A DNA stretch of 19,980 nt from an uncultured Eubacterium sp. (GTDB lineage: Bacteria > Bacillota > Clostridia > Lachnospirales > Lachnospiraceae): NCBI GenBank assembly GCA_934317205.1, contig CAKREL010000044.1:1-19980 (forward strand). The letters are read 5' to 3'. Made by a program: the position numbers and the translations under genes. Shown here piece by piece: positions 7,922-15,425 of the stretch (position 1 is its first letter; the number at the start of each line of letters is the position of its first letter). The notes beneath the pieces are model-generated. The model had not been told where the DNA came from and searched no databases. It worked only from the letters and a program-made list of their open reading frames with translations.

Positions 7922-9280
7922 CTATTTTCTTTCATCCATAACAACGTAATCCCGTTCCTGCATAATGCTCTTGTAAGCCGGACGGATGATCTTGTCTGCA
8001 TTGACAAGTTCCTCAATGCGGTGTGCACTCCAGCCGACAATTCTGGCCATGGCAAAAATCGGTGTGTATAACTCCAACGGAATATCAAGCATGCTATATA
8101 CAAATCCACTGTAGAAGTCCACGTTTGCACTAACGCCTTTGTAAATTTTTCGTTTGTCTGCAATCACTTCCGGAGCCAGCCGCTCGATCATAGAATACAG
8201 TGCAAAATCTTTTTCACGGCCTTTCTCAATAGCCAGCGCCTCTACAAAGTGTTTGAATACCCGGGCTCTCGGATCAGAGAGAGAATATACGGCATGACCC
8301 ATTCCATAAATCAATCCTTTATGGTCAAAAGCCTGCTTATCCAGCAGTTTTCCAAGATATACTTTTACTTCTTCTTCATCTTCCCAGTCAGAGACTTCCT
8401 TTCGCAAATCTTCCATCATCTCAACAACTTTGATATTCGCACCGCCATGTTTTGGGCCCTTTAAAGAAGAAAGTGCTGCTGCAATGACAGAGTAGGTGTC
8501 AGAACCTGCTGAAGTTACAACACGGGTCGTAAATGTCGAGTTATTTCCACCGCCGTGCTCCATATGCAGAACCAGTGCAGCATCCAGTACCTGGGCTTCC
8601 AGTTCTGTATATTTTTTGTCCGGTCTGAGCATCAGCAAAATATTTTCCGCTGTGGATAACTCCGGCTGCGGACGATGAATATAAAGACTCTCATCACATA
8701 CGTAATGGTTATAAGCATGATAACCGTAAACAGCAAGCATCGGCATCTCACTGATCAATTTCATACACTGCATCAAAACATTCTGAAGAGATGCATCACG
8801 GATATTTTCATCATAAGAAGCCAACGTAAGCACACTTCTGGTCAGTGAATTCATCAAATCTGAACTCGGTGCTTTCATAATGACATCTCGCGTGAAATTT
8901 GTTGGCAGATGTCTCGCTGTCGCCAGTGCTTCACAAAATGTATGTAACTGTTCTGGTGTCGGCAGCTCACCAAACAAGAGCAGATAAGCAACTTCTTCAA
9001 ATCCGCAGCGTTTTCCCTCAAAGCCTTTTACCAGGTCAATGACATTGTACCCTCTGTACCACAAATTTCCATCACATGGGATTTTCTGACCGTTTTCCAT
9101 CTTAAATGCTTCAATTTTAGATATATTCGTTAATCCGGCAACTACACCGTTTCCATTTTTATCACGTAATCCACGCAGTACACCGTTTGCATCAAACAAT
9201 TCAGCAGTGATCTTATCTGTCACCTGACAGCGTGCTGCATATTCTTTTGAAAATGAATCTAACATTTTTTCATTATACAT
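7922..9280 (-). CDS. gltA: Citrate synthase (Si type)
   Basis: Condenses acetyl-CoA and oxaloacetate to citrate, which in an anaerobe of this type mainly feeds 2-oxoglutarate and glutamate synthesis. From the ATG at 9280 the protein is 452 residues; AGGAGG sits 8 bases upstream, whereas a longer in-frame start at 9331 has a weaker site. The catalytic triad is visible: H278 in GPKHGGAN, H329 in MGHAVYSLSDPRA, and D388 in NVDFYSG. The substrate-binding H242 lies in EHGGGNNSTFTTR. The N-terminal extension of about 40 residues is normal for Clostridia-type homologs. It leads an operon with the CAT-like and sigma-like genes. A promoter whose -35 lies in an 18-bp repeat, plus a leader hairpin at 9305-9363, suggest regulated expression. 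A 2-methylcitrate synthase role cannot be excluded. Confidence 0.94.
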   Translation of the reverse strand: MYNEKMLDSFSKEYAARCQVTDKITAELFDANGVLRGLRDKNGNGVVAGLTNISKIEAFKMENGQKIPCDGNLWYRGYNVIDLVKGFEGKRCGFEEVAYLLLFGELPTPEQLHTFCEALATARHLPTNFTRDVIMKAPSSDLMNSLTRSVLTLASYDENIRDASLQNVLMQCMKLISEMPMLAVYGYHAYNHYVCDESLYIHRPQPELSTAENILLMLRPDKKYTELEAQVLDAALVLHMEHGGGNNSTFTTRVVTSAGSDTYSVIAAALSSLKGPKHGGANIKVVEMMEDLRKEVSDWEDEEEVKVYLGKLLDKQAFDHKGLIYGMGHAVYSLSDPRARVFKHFVEALAIEKGREKDFALYSMIERLAPEVIADKRKIYKGVSANVDFYSGFVYSMLDIPLELYTPIFAMARIVGWSAHRIEELVNADKIIRPAYKSIMQERDYVVMDERK

Positions 9281-9304
9281 TGTTGTGTCCTCCTTCTCTG
9301 CCGG

Positions 9305-9363
9305 AATCGTTCTGCCAATACCGTTTGTCATTTTGTGCTTCTTTCGTCAATTGCCGAACGATT
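9305..9363 (-). promoter_or_regulatory. Inverted repeat in the citrate synthase leader
   Basis: AATCGTTC (9305-9312) and GAACGATT (9356-9363) form an 8-bp perfect stem. It extends inward, past a bulged base, by one more pair and a GCAAT/ATTGC-like segment with one mismatch. The hairpin would form in the mRNA leader, just upstream of the AGGAGG site, or could be an operator in DNA. Confidence 0.4.
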
Positions 9364-9403
9364 GATATATTTTTCTCATAATTTATGCATAATTCTAGCA
9401 CTC

Positions 9404-9432
9404 ATGTTACATGTTTGCTAATATTTTGTCAA
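9404..9432 (-). promoter_or_regulatory. Promoter of gltA operon
   Basis: On the minus strand, a consensus TTGACA (9432-9427) is followed by 17 bases and TAACAT (9409-9404, 4/6). The -35 lies wholly inside the left copy of the 18-bp direct repeat, and the -10 lies in the small palindrome CATGT-T-ACATG (9403-9413). Transcription would start near 9397, giving a leader of about 117 bases. Confidence 0.6.
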
Positions 9433-9439
9433 ATAAAAA
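9422..9439. repeat. 18-bp direct repeat, left copy (operator candidate)
   Basis: TATTTTGTCAAATAAAAA, identical to the copy at 9499-9516, 77 bases away. Its core TTTGTCAAA is a near-palindrome (TTTG-N-CAAA). It covers the gltA -35, so a bound protein would block that promoter. Confidence 0.75.
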
Positions 9440-9498
9440 AAATATAAACTGGTTTTCCACGCTCTACAACTGAACATGTTTTCAACACGTATGTACAC

Positions 9499-9516
9499 TA
9501 TTTTGTCAAATAAAAA
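9499..9516. repeat. 18-bp direct repeat, right copy (operator candidate)
   Basis: Second exact copy of the repeat at 9422-9439, located 86 bases before the XRE regulator start. No convincing -10 follows its minus-strand TTGACA, so this copy looks like a binding site rather than a promoter element. The plus-strand promoter of the regulator should lie close by (a TATAGT at 9533-9538 is a possible -10, without a good -35). Confidence 0.7.
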
Positions 9517-9601
9517 GTCAGTAAAATATTCATATAGTTGAATGTTTTCCAGCGATAAAACGAAGACACAACCATACGGACACAATTTTAGGGGGTTTAT
9601 C

Positions 9602-9964
9602 ATGGATGTACTTAAACGAATTGACGAAATCATGAAAAAACAAGATTTAAATGATTACCAGCTTTCCAAATTATCTGGTCTGTCGACTTCTACCATATCC
9701 AATATGAGGAAACGCAACACCGTTCCATCGATTGCAACGTTGGAATATATCTGTGATTCTCTGGATATGACATTATCGCAGTTCTTCGTAGAGGAAAATA
9801 CAAATCTCTATCCAGTAACAGAAAAGCAGAAGATTTTTCTTGATTATTTCGTTCTTCTTACTGACAGACAGCAGGATCTGCTTTTAGAACTTGTTCAAAG
9901 TATGCATGCCACTTATAACGAAAAAATAGAACAAAAAGAAGCAGACAAAAATGCCGTGATATAA
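9602..9964 (+). CDS. XRE-family small transcriptional regulator
   Basis: A 120-residue regulator with an N-terminal Cro/CI-type helix-turn-helix at about residues 4-61. The recognition helix lies in LSTSTISNMRKRNTVPSIATL, followed by the usual YICDSLDMTLSQFF tail. A helical C-terminal segment (about 72-108) probably mediates dimerisation or partner contact. I start it at the ATG 9602, preceded by AGGGGG at 6 bases; the in-frame ATG at 9542 would add 20 residues with no similarity to the family. It is divergent from gltA across a region carrying two 18-bp repeats, so it may bind those and repress gltA and itself; that is inference. It is convergent with lon, separated by a repeat hairpin. Confidence 0.88.
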   Translation: MDVLKRIDEIMKKQDLNDYQLSKLSGLSTSTISNMRKRNTVPSIATLEYICDSLDMTLSQFFVEENTNLYPVTEKQKIFLDYFVLLTDRQQDLLLELVQSMHATYNEKIEQKEADKNAVI

Positions 9965-9970
9965 GAAGCT

Positions 9971-9999
9971 GTCAGTGGGAGTTTTCAGCTCCCACTGAC
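9971..9999. terminator. Strong hairpin between XRE regulator and lon, shared repeat module
   Basis: An 11-bp perfect stem, GTCAGTGGGAG (9971-9981) with CTCCCACTGAC (9989-9999) and a 7-base loop. It begins 6 bases past the regulator stop. No clear T-run follows on either strand, so termination may be partial. The same hairpin with one mismatch recurs at 15298-15325. Confidence 0.6.
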
Positions 10000-10065
10000 A
10001 TAAACATCCTCCTTATCCATAGCTTAATACTCTACTCTCAAAAAGCGTGAAAATACTTATTCTGC
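9997..10065. repeat. Structured repeat, copy A, overlapping the lon stop codon
   Basis: About 70% identical to 12441-12508 by eye. On the minus strand it runs from GCAGAATAAG, which includes the last two codons and stop of lon, to TTTATGTC. Its ends AAGTAT/ATGTTT can pair with two G·U pairs where copy B has full Watson-Crick pairs, and an inner GCTT/AAGC pair is kept. Confidence 0.7.
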
Positions 10066-12333
10066 AGTCAAACCTGTTTTTTGAAGTACTTCTTCCACTC
10101 GTTTTACCGGAATAATAGTCAGCTCCGCTTTAACTTCTTCTGCCACATCTTCCAGATCCTCACGATTATCATATGGAATAAATACCGTTTTAATTCCTGC
10201 ACGCTGGGCTGCCATTAATTTCTCCGGCAAACCACCGATTGGCATAACCCCACCACGCAGAGACACTTCTCCTGTCATGGCAATTTCCGGGGAAACTTCT
10301 TTATTCAGCAACATCGAAGTCAGCGCTGTCACGATCGTGATTCCGGCAGATGGTCCATCTTTTGGTACAGCTCCTGCCGGCACATGAATATGTATCTCTG
10401 ACTCTTCGAGTTTTTCTGCCTCATTCGGGAACATGGACTTTACAAGTGTCATTGCAATCTGTACAGATTCTTTCATGACATCACCAAGCTGACCGGTAAT
10501 TGTAACTTTTCCGTCACCTCTTATCCGCGATGTCTCGATGAAAAGAATCTCTCCGCCCGCACTGGTCCAGGCCAGACCTGTTACCACACCTGCTTGCGGT
10601 TCCTTCATCCGCACATCGTGATAAATCTGCCTGCGCCCCAGAAATTCTTTCAGTCGTTTCACACCTACGGTAATACTTTTCTGCTCACCTTTCACCAGTT
10701 TTACGGCTGCCTGACGACACAGCGTTTCCAGTTTTTTCTTCAGACCACGAACTCCGGATTCCATCGTATACTCACTTATGATCTCACGCATGGCATCATC
10801 GGTTACTTTCAGGTTCTGCTTTTTCAGTCCCATCGTCTTCATCGCATTTGGAAGCAGATAGTTTCTGGCAATTTCAAATTTCTCCACAGCTGTATAACCC
10901 GGAAATTGTATTACTTCCATACGGTTCAATAACGGCTCCGGAATCGTATCAATGGAATTTGCCGTACAGATAAACAAAACATCTGACAAGTCATATGGTA
11001 CGTTCATATAGTGATCTGTAAAACTGAAATTTTGCTCCGGATCCAGTACTTCCAGCAATGCGCTGGCCGGGTCACCATTGTAATCATGCGAAAGTTTATC
11101 AACCTCATCCAGTACCATTACCGGATTGGAGCTTCCACTACGTTTCATCCCTTCCATAATACGTCCCGGCATTGCTCCGATATACGTTCTTCTGTGTCCG
11201 CGGATTTCTGCTTCATCCCGAACACCGCCAAGACTGATTCTTACATATTTCCGGTTCAGTGCTTTTGCGATACTCTGGCAAATACTGGTCTTACCAGTTC
11301 CTGGTGCTCCCACAAAAAGCAGGATAGAACCGGACTGTTTCTTATTTAATGCCATCACCGCTATCTGTTCCACGATACGTTCTTTCACTTTTTTCAGGCC
11401 ATAATGCTGTTCATCTAACACCTGTTCCGCTTGATTTAAATCAATCTCCACCGGTGCAGCCTTCTTCCAGTTCAGTGAAGTCACAAAATCCAGGTAATCG
11501 TAAAGCATACCATATTCGTGGCTATCCTTACCTTCCTGTTTCATACGGTTAAGCACTTTTTTTGCTTCCCGCAATGCTTCTTCGTTCATTCCGGATTCCT
11601 GAATCTTTTTTTCAAACTTACGTACATCCGATATATTTTCCGGATGCATTTCATCTAACTGCTGCTGCAGAAATTCAATCTGTTTTTTCAAAGCCGACTC
11701 ACGATATACCCGCTCATGTGTCTCTTTCTGAGCGCTTTCCGCCTCATCGCTGACATGTGCCATCTCGATAAATTCATAGATTGCTTTTTGTATAAGCTCT
11801 GCTCTGTCTTTTTTTGAATCAGTAGCAATTATCTCATATTTTTCTTCCGGCGTGATGTTCAGATAACCGGAAATTGCACATATGATCTCGGTCATTGTAT
11901 TCCAATGCTGGATAAATGCGCGTGCCCAGACTCCCCACTGAAAATTACTTACAAACTGTATCAGACTATCCTTTGTCTCTTTGTACATCTGCTTTGCATC
12001 TTCTTCCGGAAGATCCTCTATCTCTGTACAAATGGCTGCATCCGCTATAAATTCACCATTTTCCAGTTCGATATCAGAAATATCCACACGATCATGGACG
12101 CAAATACTTAAATTTCCGTCATCATCTATATTCTCAACCGTTCCAACCAGACCTTTATCCTGAAAATCTTCTACCGTCAGGTCTTCCCGGCGTTTTTCCT
12201 CTTTCTGGATCAGAAATAAAATCTCTTCTCCTTTTTCCACTTTTTCAACCTGCAGTCGCTCCAGAATGTCTTTTTTAAAATAAAATGTAACACCCGGAAG
12301 GAGCAGTAAATCATATACTGGCAAAACTAACAT
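10057..12333 (-). CDS. lon: ATP-dependent protease La (LonA)
   Basis: A cytosolic hexameric AAA+ serine protease that degrades misfolded and regulatory proteins. The 758 residues show an N-terminal substrate domain (about 1-200), a coiled-coil linker (200-290), the AAA+ module with Walker A GAPGTGKTS (342-350) and Walker B VMVLDEVDK (about 405-413), and sensor 2 in GVRGLKKK (527-534). The C-terminal protease domain carries the catalytic dyad S662 (PKDGPSAG) and K705 (GLPEKLMAA). AGGAGG precedes the ATG at 12333. The N-terminal domain is somewhat shorter than in enteric Lon. The gene has its own promoter overlapped by a CIRCE operator, indicating HrcA-type heat-shock control. Its stop codon lies inside structured repeat copy A. 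Downstream neighbours are convergent. Confidence 0.97.
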   Translation of the reverse strand: MLVLPVYDLLLLPGVTFYFKKDILERLQVEKVEKGEEILFLIQKEEKRREDLTVEDFQDKGLVGTVENIDDDGNLSICVHDRVDISDIELENGEFIADAAICTEIEDLPEEDAKQMYKETKDSLIQFVSNFQWGVWARAFIQHWNTMTEIICAISGYLNITPEEKYEIIATDSKKDRAELIQKAIYEFIEMAHVSDEAESAQKETHERVYRESALKKQIEFLQQQLDEMHPENISDVRKFEKKIQESGMNEEALREAKKVLNRMKQEGKDSHEYGMLYDYLDFVTSLNWKKAAPVEIDLNQAEQVLDEQHYGLKKVKERIVEQIAVMALNKKQSGSILLFVGAPGTGKTSICQSIAKALNRKYVRISLGGVRDEAEIRGHRRTYIGAMPGRIMEGMKRSGSSNPVMVLDEVDKLSHDYNGDPASALLEVLDPEQNFSFTDHYMNVPYDLSDVLFICTANSIDTIPEPLLNRMEVIQFPGYTAVEKFEIARNYLLPNAMKTMGLKKQNLKVTDDAMREIISEYTMESGVRGLKKKLETLCRQAAVKLVKGEQKSITVGVKRLKEFLGRRQIYHDVRMKEPQAGVVTGLAWTSAGGEILFIETSRIRGDGKVTITGQLGDVMKESVQIAMTLVKSMFPNEAEKLEESEIHIHVPAGAVPKDGPSAGITIVTALTSMLLNKEVSPEIAMTGEVSLRGGVMPIGGLPEKLMAAQRAGIKTVFIPYDNREDLEDVAEEVKAELTIIPVKRVEEVLQKTGLTAE

Positions 12334-12349
12334 GCAATCGCCTCCTTTG

Positions 12350-12376
12350 TTAGCAAACTCTCTTGTTGAGTGCTAA
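12350..12376 (-). promoter_or_regulatory. CIRCE operator (HrcA site) upstream of lon
   Basis: On the minus strand TTAGCACTC-N9-GTTTGCTAA matches the CIRCE consensus TTAGCACTC-N9-GAGTGCTAA at 16 of 18 arm positions, with the exact 9-base spacer. It abuts the -10 and would cover the start site, so HrcA binding should repress lon until heat stress. Confidence 0.85.
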
Positions 12377-12403
12377 TTATACCACGTTCTCAAAAAATTT
12401 CAA
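12376..12403 (-). promoter_or_regulatory. Promoter of lon
   Basis: TTGAAA (12403-12398), a 16-base spacer and consensus TATAAT (12381-12376) on the minus strand. The start point would fall near 12369, inside the CIRCE element. It lies between repeat copy B and lon, so lon need not depend on read-through from the GTPase-NYN gene. Confidence 0.8.
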
Positions 12404-12440
12404 GTGGGACGATTTGGAATTCTTATTCTGCGGTAAAGCG

Positions 12441-12508
12441 GACATAAGCATCCCCTTACCCACCGCTTAGTGCTCTACGCACTTGAAGCGGGGGAATGCT
12501 TATTTTGC
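12441..12508. repeat. Structured repeat, copy B, overlapping the GTPase-NYN stop codon
   Basis: Homologous to copy A (9997-10065). Minus strand begins GCAAAATAAGC (last two codons plus stop) and ends GCTTATGTC. It can fold into a long hairpin: AAGCAT/ATGCTT and CCCC/GGGG outside, then CCGCTT/AAGCGG and AGTGC/GCACT around a GTAGA loop. A further GCAGAATAAG sits just beyond at about 12422-12431. It probably also terminates the transcript. Confidence 0.7.
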
Positions 12509-15211
12509 GTTCATTTTATCGAGAAGTTCTCCAAGTAGACGGTTCTTAGTTGTATCCTGTTTCAGATAGGTTTCGCTGAGCTGCTTTCCCGCCAGTTCCA
12601 TCTCTGCATGTAAATCTCTTGCAGACAACAGGCGGCACCCTTCGCCACGTATGATAATCTGTTCCAGCCCATCAGAGGTGGCCACTGTCACCTGATATTT
12701 GGAAGCATTCGCATGTGCAAATTTTTCAATATACTGATCAGCCGTTTCTGCCTCTTTTGTAAATACCACATGGATATTGTGATAGTCCGTACACTCTGTC
12801 TGATGCCCTGCAACGCGATAAGCATCAAATACTGCAATTACTTCCATCTGCTTCATTCCCTGATAATTACAGAGCAGATCTAATAAAACGCCTCTGGCAG
12901 CATCCATATTTTCTCTGGCAAGATCTTTTAACTCATCCCAGGCAAATATGATATTGTAACCATCCACCAGCAGATACTCCTGCTTTTTTGGCTGTGGAGA
13001 AAAGTTTCTGGTCATGGAAGGTGTAGTGCTCTCCACCCTGCGTCTGCGCACTACGCCATTTCTGCGGGTTCTGGCTCCGCTATTCGCATAAAATGTCTTT
13101 TCCAGAATTGCATCTACTTCATCTACACCAATCCATTCATCAAGTACACTGCGAGTGGCCCGCTCCGGCAGTGCTTCTGCCTGATCCGTTTCCAGCTGTC
13201 TGCCTTCCAGATGCATGTGCTCTTTTACCTCATTCCATGGCACCGTAAAACCAGCCCCATGAGCACAAAAGACAGAGCCAGTCGGATTGCTCAGATCACG
13301 TTCCGGGTCGTAACCGATTGCTTCAATCACTTCTTCTGCATTATGACACGGTGCATATCCGTCCAAAGTCAGAAATAATCGTCCAAAACCTTTTGTATAA
13401 GCAGCTACCTTTTTCGGATAATCCTGCATTTCACTGACCGGAGCACGGCCGGTAAGCACCGACAATCCAATCTCATTTTGTGTAATTTCAAAGGTTCCGT
13501 TCATTTTTTCAATATCCGTCATAGCTTTTCCGATCATCGCCTCAGGAAGTTCCAGGCGGAATTGATAATAAGGTTCCAAAAGTATCGACTCTGCCTCCAT
13601 CAACCCCTGACGAATCGCACGGTAGGTCGCCTGACGGAAATCACCGCCTTCTGTATGCTTCTGATGCGCTCTGCCGGCAATGAGCGTCAGTTTCATATCA
13701 GTAATAGCAGCTCCTGTCAACACACCACGGTGCTCGCGCTCCTGCAGATGTGTCAGGATTAAACGCTGCCAGTTTTTATCCAGCATATCCTCACTACAGT
13801 TGGTGGCAAACACCAGGCCGCTCCCCGCCTGAAGCGGTTCCAATAACAAATGCACTTCTGCATAATGACGCAACGGTTCAAAATGACCAACACCTTCTAC
13901 CACATTTGCAATCGTTTCCTTATATACAATATGGGAATTACCAAATGTCACATCCACTCCAAAACGTTCTGAAATGAGACTTTGCAAAATCTCTGTCTGG
14001 ATTTCTCCCATAATCTGTGCCTGGATTTCCTGCAATTGTTCATCCCAGACGATGTGAAGTTCCGGCTGTTCTTCTTCCAGAAGCTTCAGTTTTGGCAACA
14101 TCACCGCCGGATCACACTCCCCGGGCAGACAGACCTGACAAGTCAGCACCGGTTCCAGAATTGGCGGCAATGTCTTCGCTGCATCTCCCAATCCCTGCCC
14201 CGGATAAGTCTCCATCAATCCTGTGACTGCACATATTTCCCCTGCTGCTATCTCTGACCTCGTCTCGTATTTTTCGCCAGAATACACACGGATCTGATTT
14301 ACTTTTTCCATCACATCGCCATCTGCATCTTTTTTCGTGCTGATCAGGTCTTTTACCTTCAATCTGCCGCCTGTCACTTTTAAATGTGTCAGTCGATTTC
14401 CCTGGTCATCTCTGGAAATCTTGTATACCTTTGCAGAAAAATCTGCTCCATACTCCACCGGTTCTGTCCAGTATACAAAACCGTTTAAAAATGCTTCGAT
14501 GCCTTCCATTTTCAGTGCAGAACCGAAATAGCACGGAAATACCTGACGCTCCGTGATCATCTGACAAATCTGCGCTGCCGGAATGCTGCCGGTTTCCAGA
14601 TATGTCTCCAATGCTTCTTCCTGACAGGTTGCCAATTCTTCATACAGCCGGTCAATTGATAACGCACTCTGTTTCTGACTTATCTGCTCCTGGTTTGCAT
14701 TTGCATCTGCAAGCACAGCAGCATCTGTAAAATCAATACATCCATCCGACAGACGTTCCTTCAATTCTGCCAACAATGCATCCTTATCCGCTCCCGGCTG
14801 ATCCATTTTATTTACAAAAAGAAACGTCGGAATCTCATACTCCTGAAGCAGATTCCAAAGTGTCAGTGTATGTCCCTGCACACCATCCGCACCACTGATC
14901 AGCAAGACTGCATAGTCCAGTACCTGAAGCACACGCTCCATCTCAGCGGAAAAATCCACATGTCCCGGTGTATCCAGCAATGTCAGACTGGTATCCTTCC
15001 AGCTAAGCTCTGCCTGTTTGGAAAAAATTGTAATTCCTCTGGCCCGCTCTCTCTCATCTGTATCCAAAAATGCATCTTTTGTATCTACTTTTCCAAATTT
15101 TCGAATTGCACCCGCAGTAAACAAAAGCGCCTCTGACAGTGTGGTTTTTCCTGAATCCACATGCGCTATCAATCCGGTACAGATGTGTTTTCTTTTCTCT
15201 CTATCCATCAT
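12500..15211 (-). CDS. TetM/EF-G-like ribosomal GTPase fused to a YacP/Rae1-like NYN nuclease domain
   Basis: A 903-residue fusion. The N-terminal translational GTPase has G1 AHVDSGKTT (16-24), G2 RGIT (58-61), G3 DTPGH (80-84), G4 NKMD (134-137) and a GSAL G5, followed by EF-G/Tet(M)-like domains II-V to about residue 700. A basic linker rich in arginine (about 705-740) leads to a C-terminal NYN domain (about 741-903). Its signature LLVDGYN (D750), VFDAYR (D796), FTKEAETADQYIEK (D825) and VATSDGLEQ (D847) closely follows YacP/Rae1, the ribosome A-site mRNA endonuclease of Bacillus. Tet(M) is about 640 residues, so the extra part is a genuine addition in one uninterrupted frame. GAGGT precedes the two adjacent ATGs at 15211 and 15208. 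Such genes are easily mislabelled as tetracycline resistance; a role in ribosome rescue or mRNA cleavage is inference. Confidence 0.9.
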   Translation of the reverse strand: MMDREKRKHICTGLIAHVDSGKTTLSEALLFTAGAIRKFGKVDTKDAFLDTDERERARGITIFSKQAELSWKDTSLTLLDTPGHVDFSAEMERVLQVLDYAVLLISGADGVQGHTLTLWNLLQEYEIPTFLFVNKMDQPGADKDALLAELKERLSDGCIDFTDAAVLADANANQEQISQKQSALSIDRLYEELATCQEEALETYLETGSIPAAQICQMITERQVFPCYFGSALKMEGIEAFLNGFVYWTEPVEYGADFSAKVYKISRDDQGNRLTHLKVTGGRLKVKDLISTKKDADGDVMEKVNQIRVYSGEKYETRSEIAAGEICAVTGLMETYPGQGLGDAAKTLPPILEPVLTCQVCLPGECDPAVMLPKLKLLEEEQPELHIVWDEQLQEIQAQIMGEIQTEILQSLISERFGVDVTFGNSHIVYKETIANVVEGVGHFEPLRHYAEVHLLLEPLQAGSGLVFATNCSEDMLDKNWQRLILTHLQEREHRGVLTGAAITDMKLTLIAGRAHQKHTEGGDFRQATYRAIRQGLMEAESILLEPYYQFRLELPEAMIGKAMTDIEKMNGTFEITQNEIGLSVLTGRAPVSEMQDYPKKVAAYTKGFGRLFLTLDGYAPCHNAEEVIEAIGYDPERDLSNPTGSVFCAHGAGFTVPWNEVKEHMHLEGRQLETDQAEALPERATRSVLDEWIGVDEVDAILEKTFYANSGARTRRNGVVRRRRVESTTPSMTRNFSPQPKKQEYLLVDGYNIIFAWDELKDLARENMDAARGVLLDLLCNYQGMKQMEVIAVFDAYRVAGHQTECTDYHNIHVVFTKEAETADQYIEKFAHANASKYQVTVATSDGLEQIIIRGEGCRLLSARDLHAEMELAGKQLSETYLKQDTTKNRLLGELLDKMNAK

Positions 15212-15239
15212 TTTCTACCTCATTTTCGTGTCCTGATTA

Positions 15240-15330
15240 CATCTCAGTCTGAGTTGAGACTCCCACTTCTGCAAGTGGTGAGTAATAACAAACCTTTCTC
15301 AGTGGGAGTTCAATCTCCGACTGAGATAAA
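15240..15330. repeat. Structured repeat copy C in the GTPase-NYN leader
   Basis: Begins with CATCTCAGTCTGAGTT, repeated exactly at 19965-19980, and ends with CTCAGTGGGAG/CTCCGACTGAG (15298-15325, 10 of 11 pairs), the same hairpin as at 9971-9999, followed by the same ATAAAC. ATCTCAGTC (15241-15249) also pairs with GACTGAGAT (15319-15327), and GACTCCCACT with AGTGGGAGTT, so competing folds are possible. Confidence 0.7.
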
Positions 15331-15338
15331 CGCTCCGC

Positions 15339-15422
15339 GAGGATGTGCAGTGATTCTGAGAAGAATATGTCAGCTTACGCTGACCAGAATCACGCACCAA
15401 GTCTCACGTGCGTTCGACTTGA
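15339..15422 (-). ncRNA. Further structured part of the GTPase-NYN leader
   Basis: Downstream of the predicted promoter the minus-strand RNA can form two more hairpins. One is CAAGTC/GACTTG (about 15398-15421). The other is larger: GTGC plus GTGATTCTG pairs with CAGAATCAC plus GCAC across one bulged base, enclosing a GTCAGC-GTAA-GCTGAC hairpin (about 15345-15397). No ORF fits here. With copy C this makes a folded leader of about 200 bases, either a cis-regulatory RNA or more of the repeat element; it matches no riboswitch class that I recognise. Confidence 0.45.
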
Positions 15423-15425
15423 ATT

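Noticed and set aside
9281..9331. Longer citrate synthase start at 9331
   Set aside because: The extra 17 residues do not resemble the family, and AGGAGG is placed for the ATG at 9280.
12500..15211. Plain annotation as a tetracycline resistance protein
   Set aside because: The similarity to Tet(M) is clear, but the 903-residue length, the NYN domain and the housekeeping context give no proof of resistance, so I named it by its domains.
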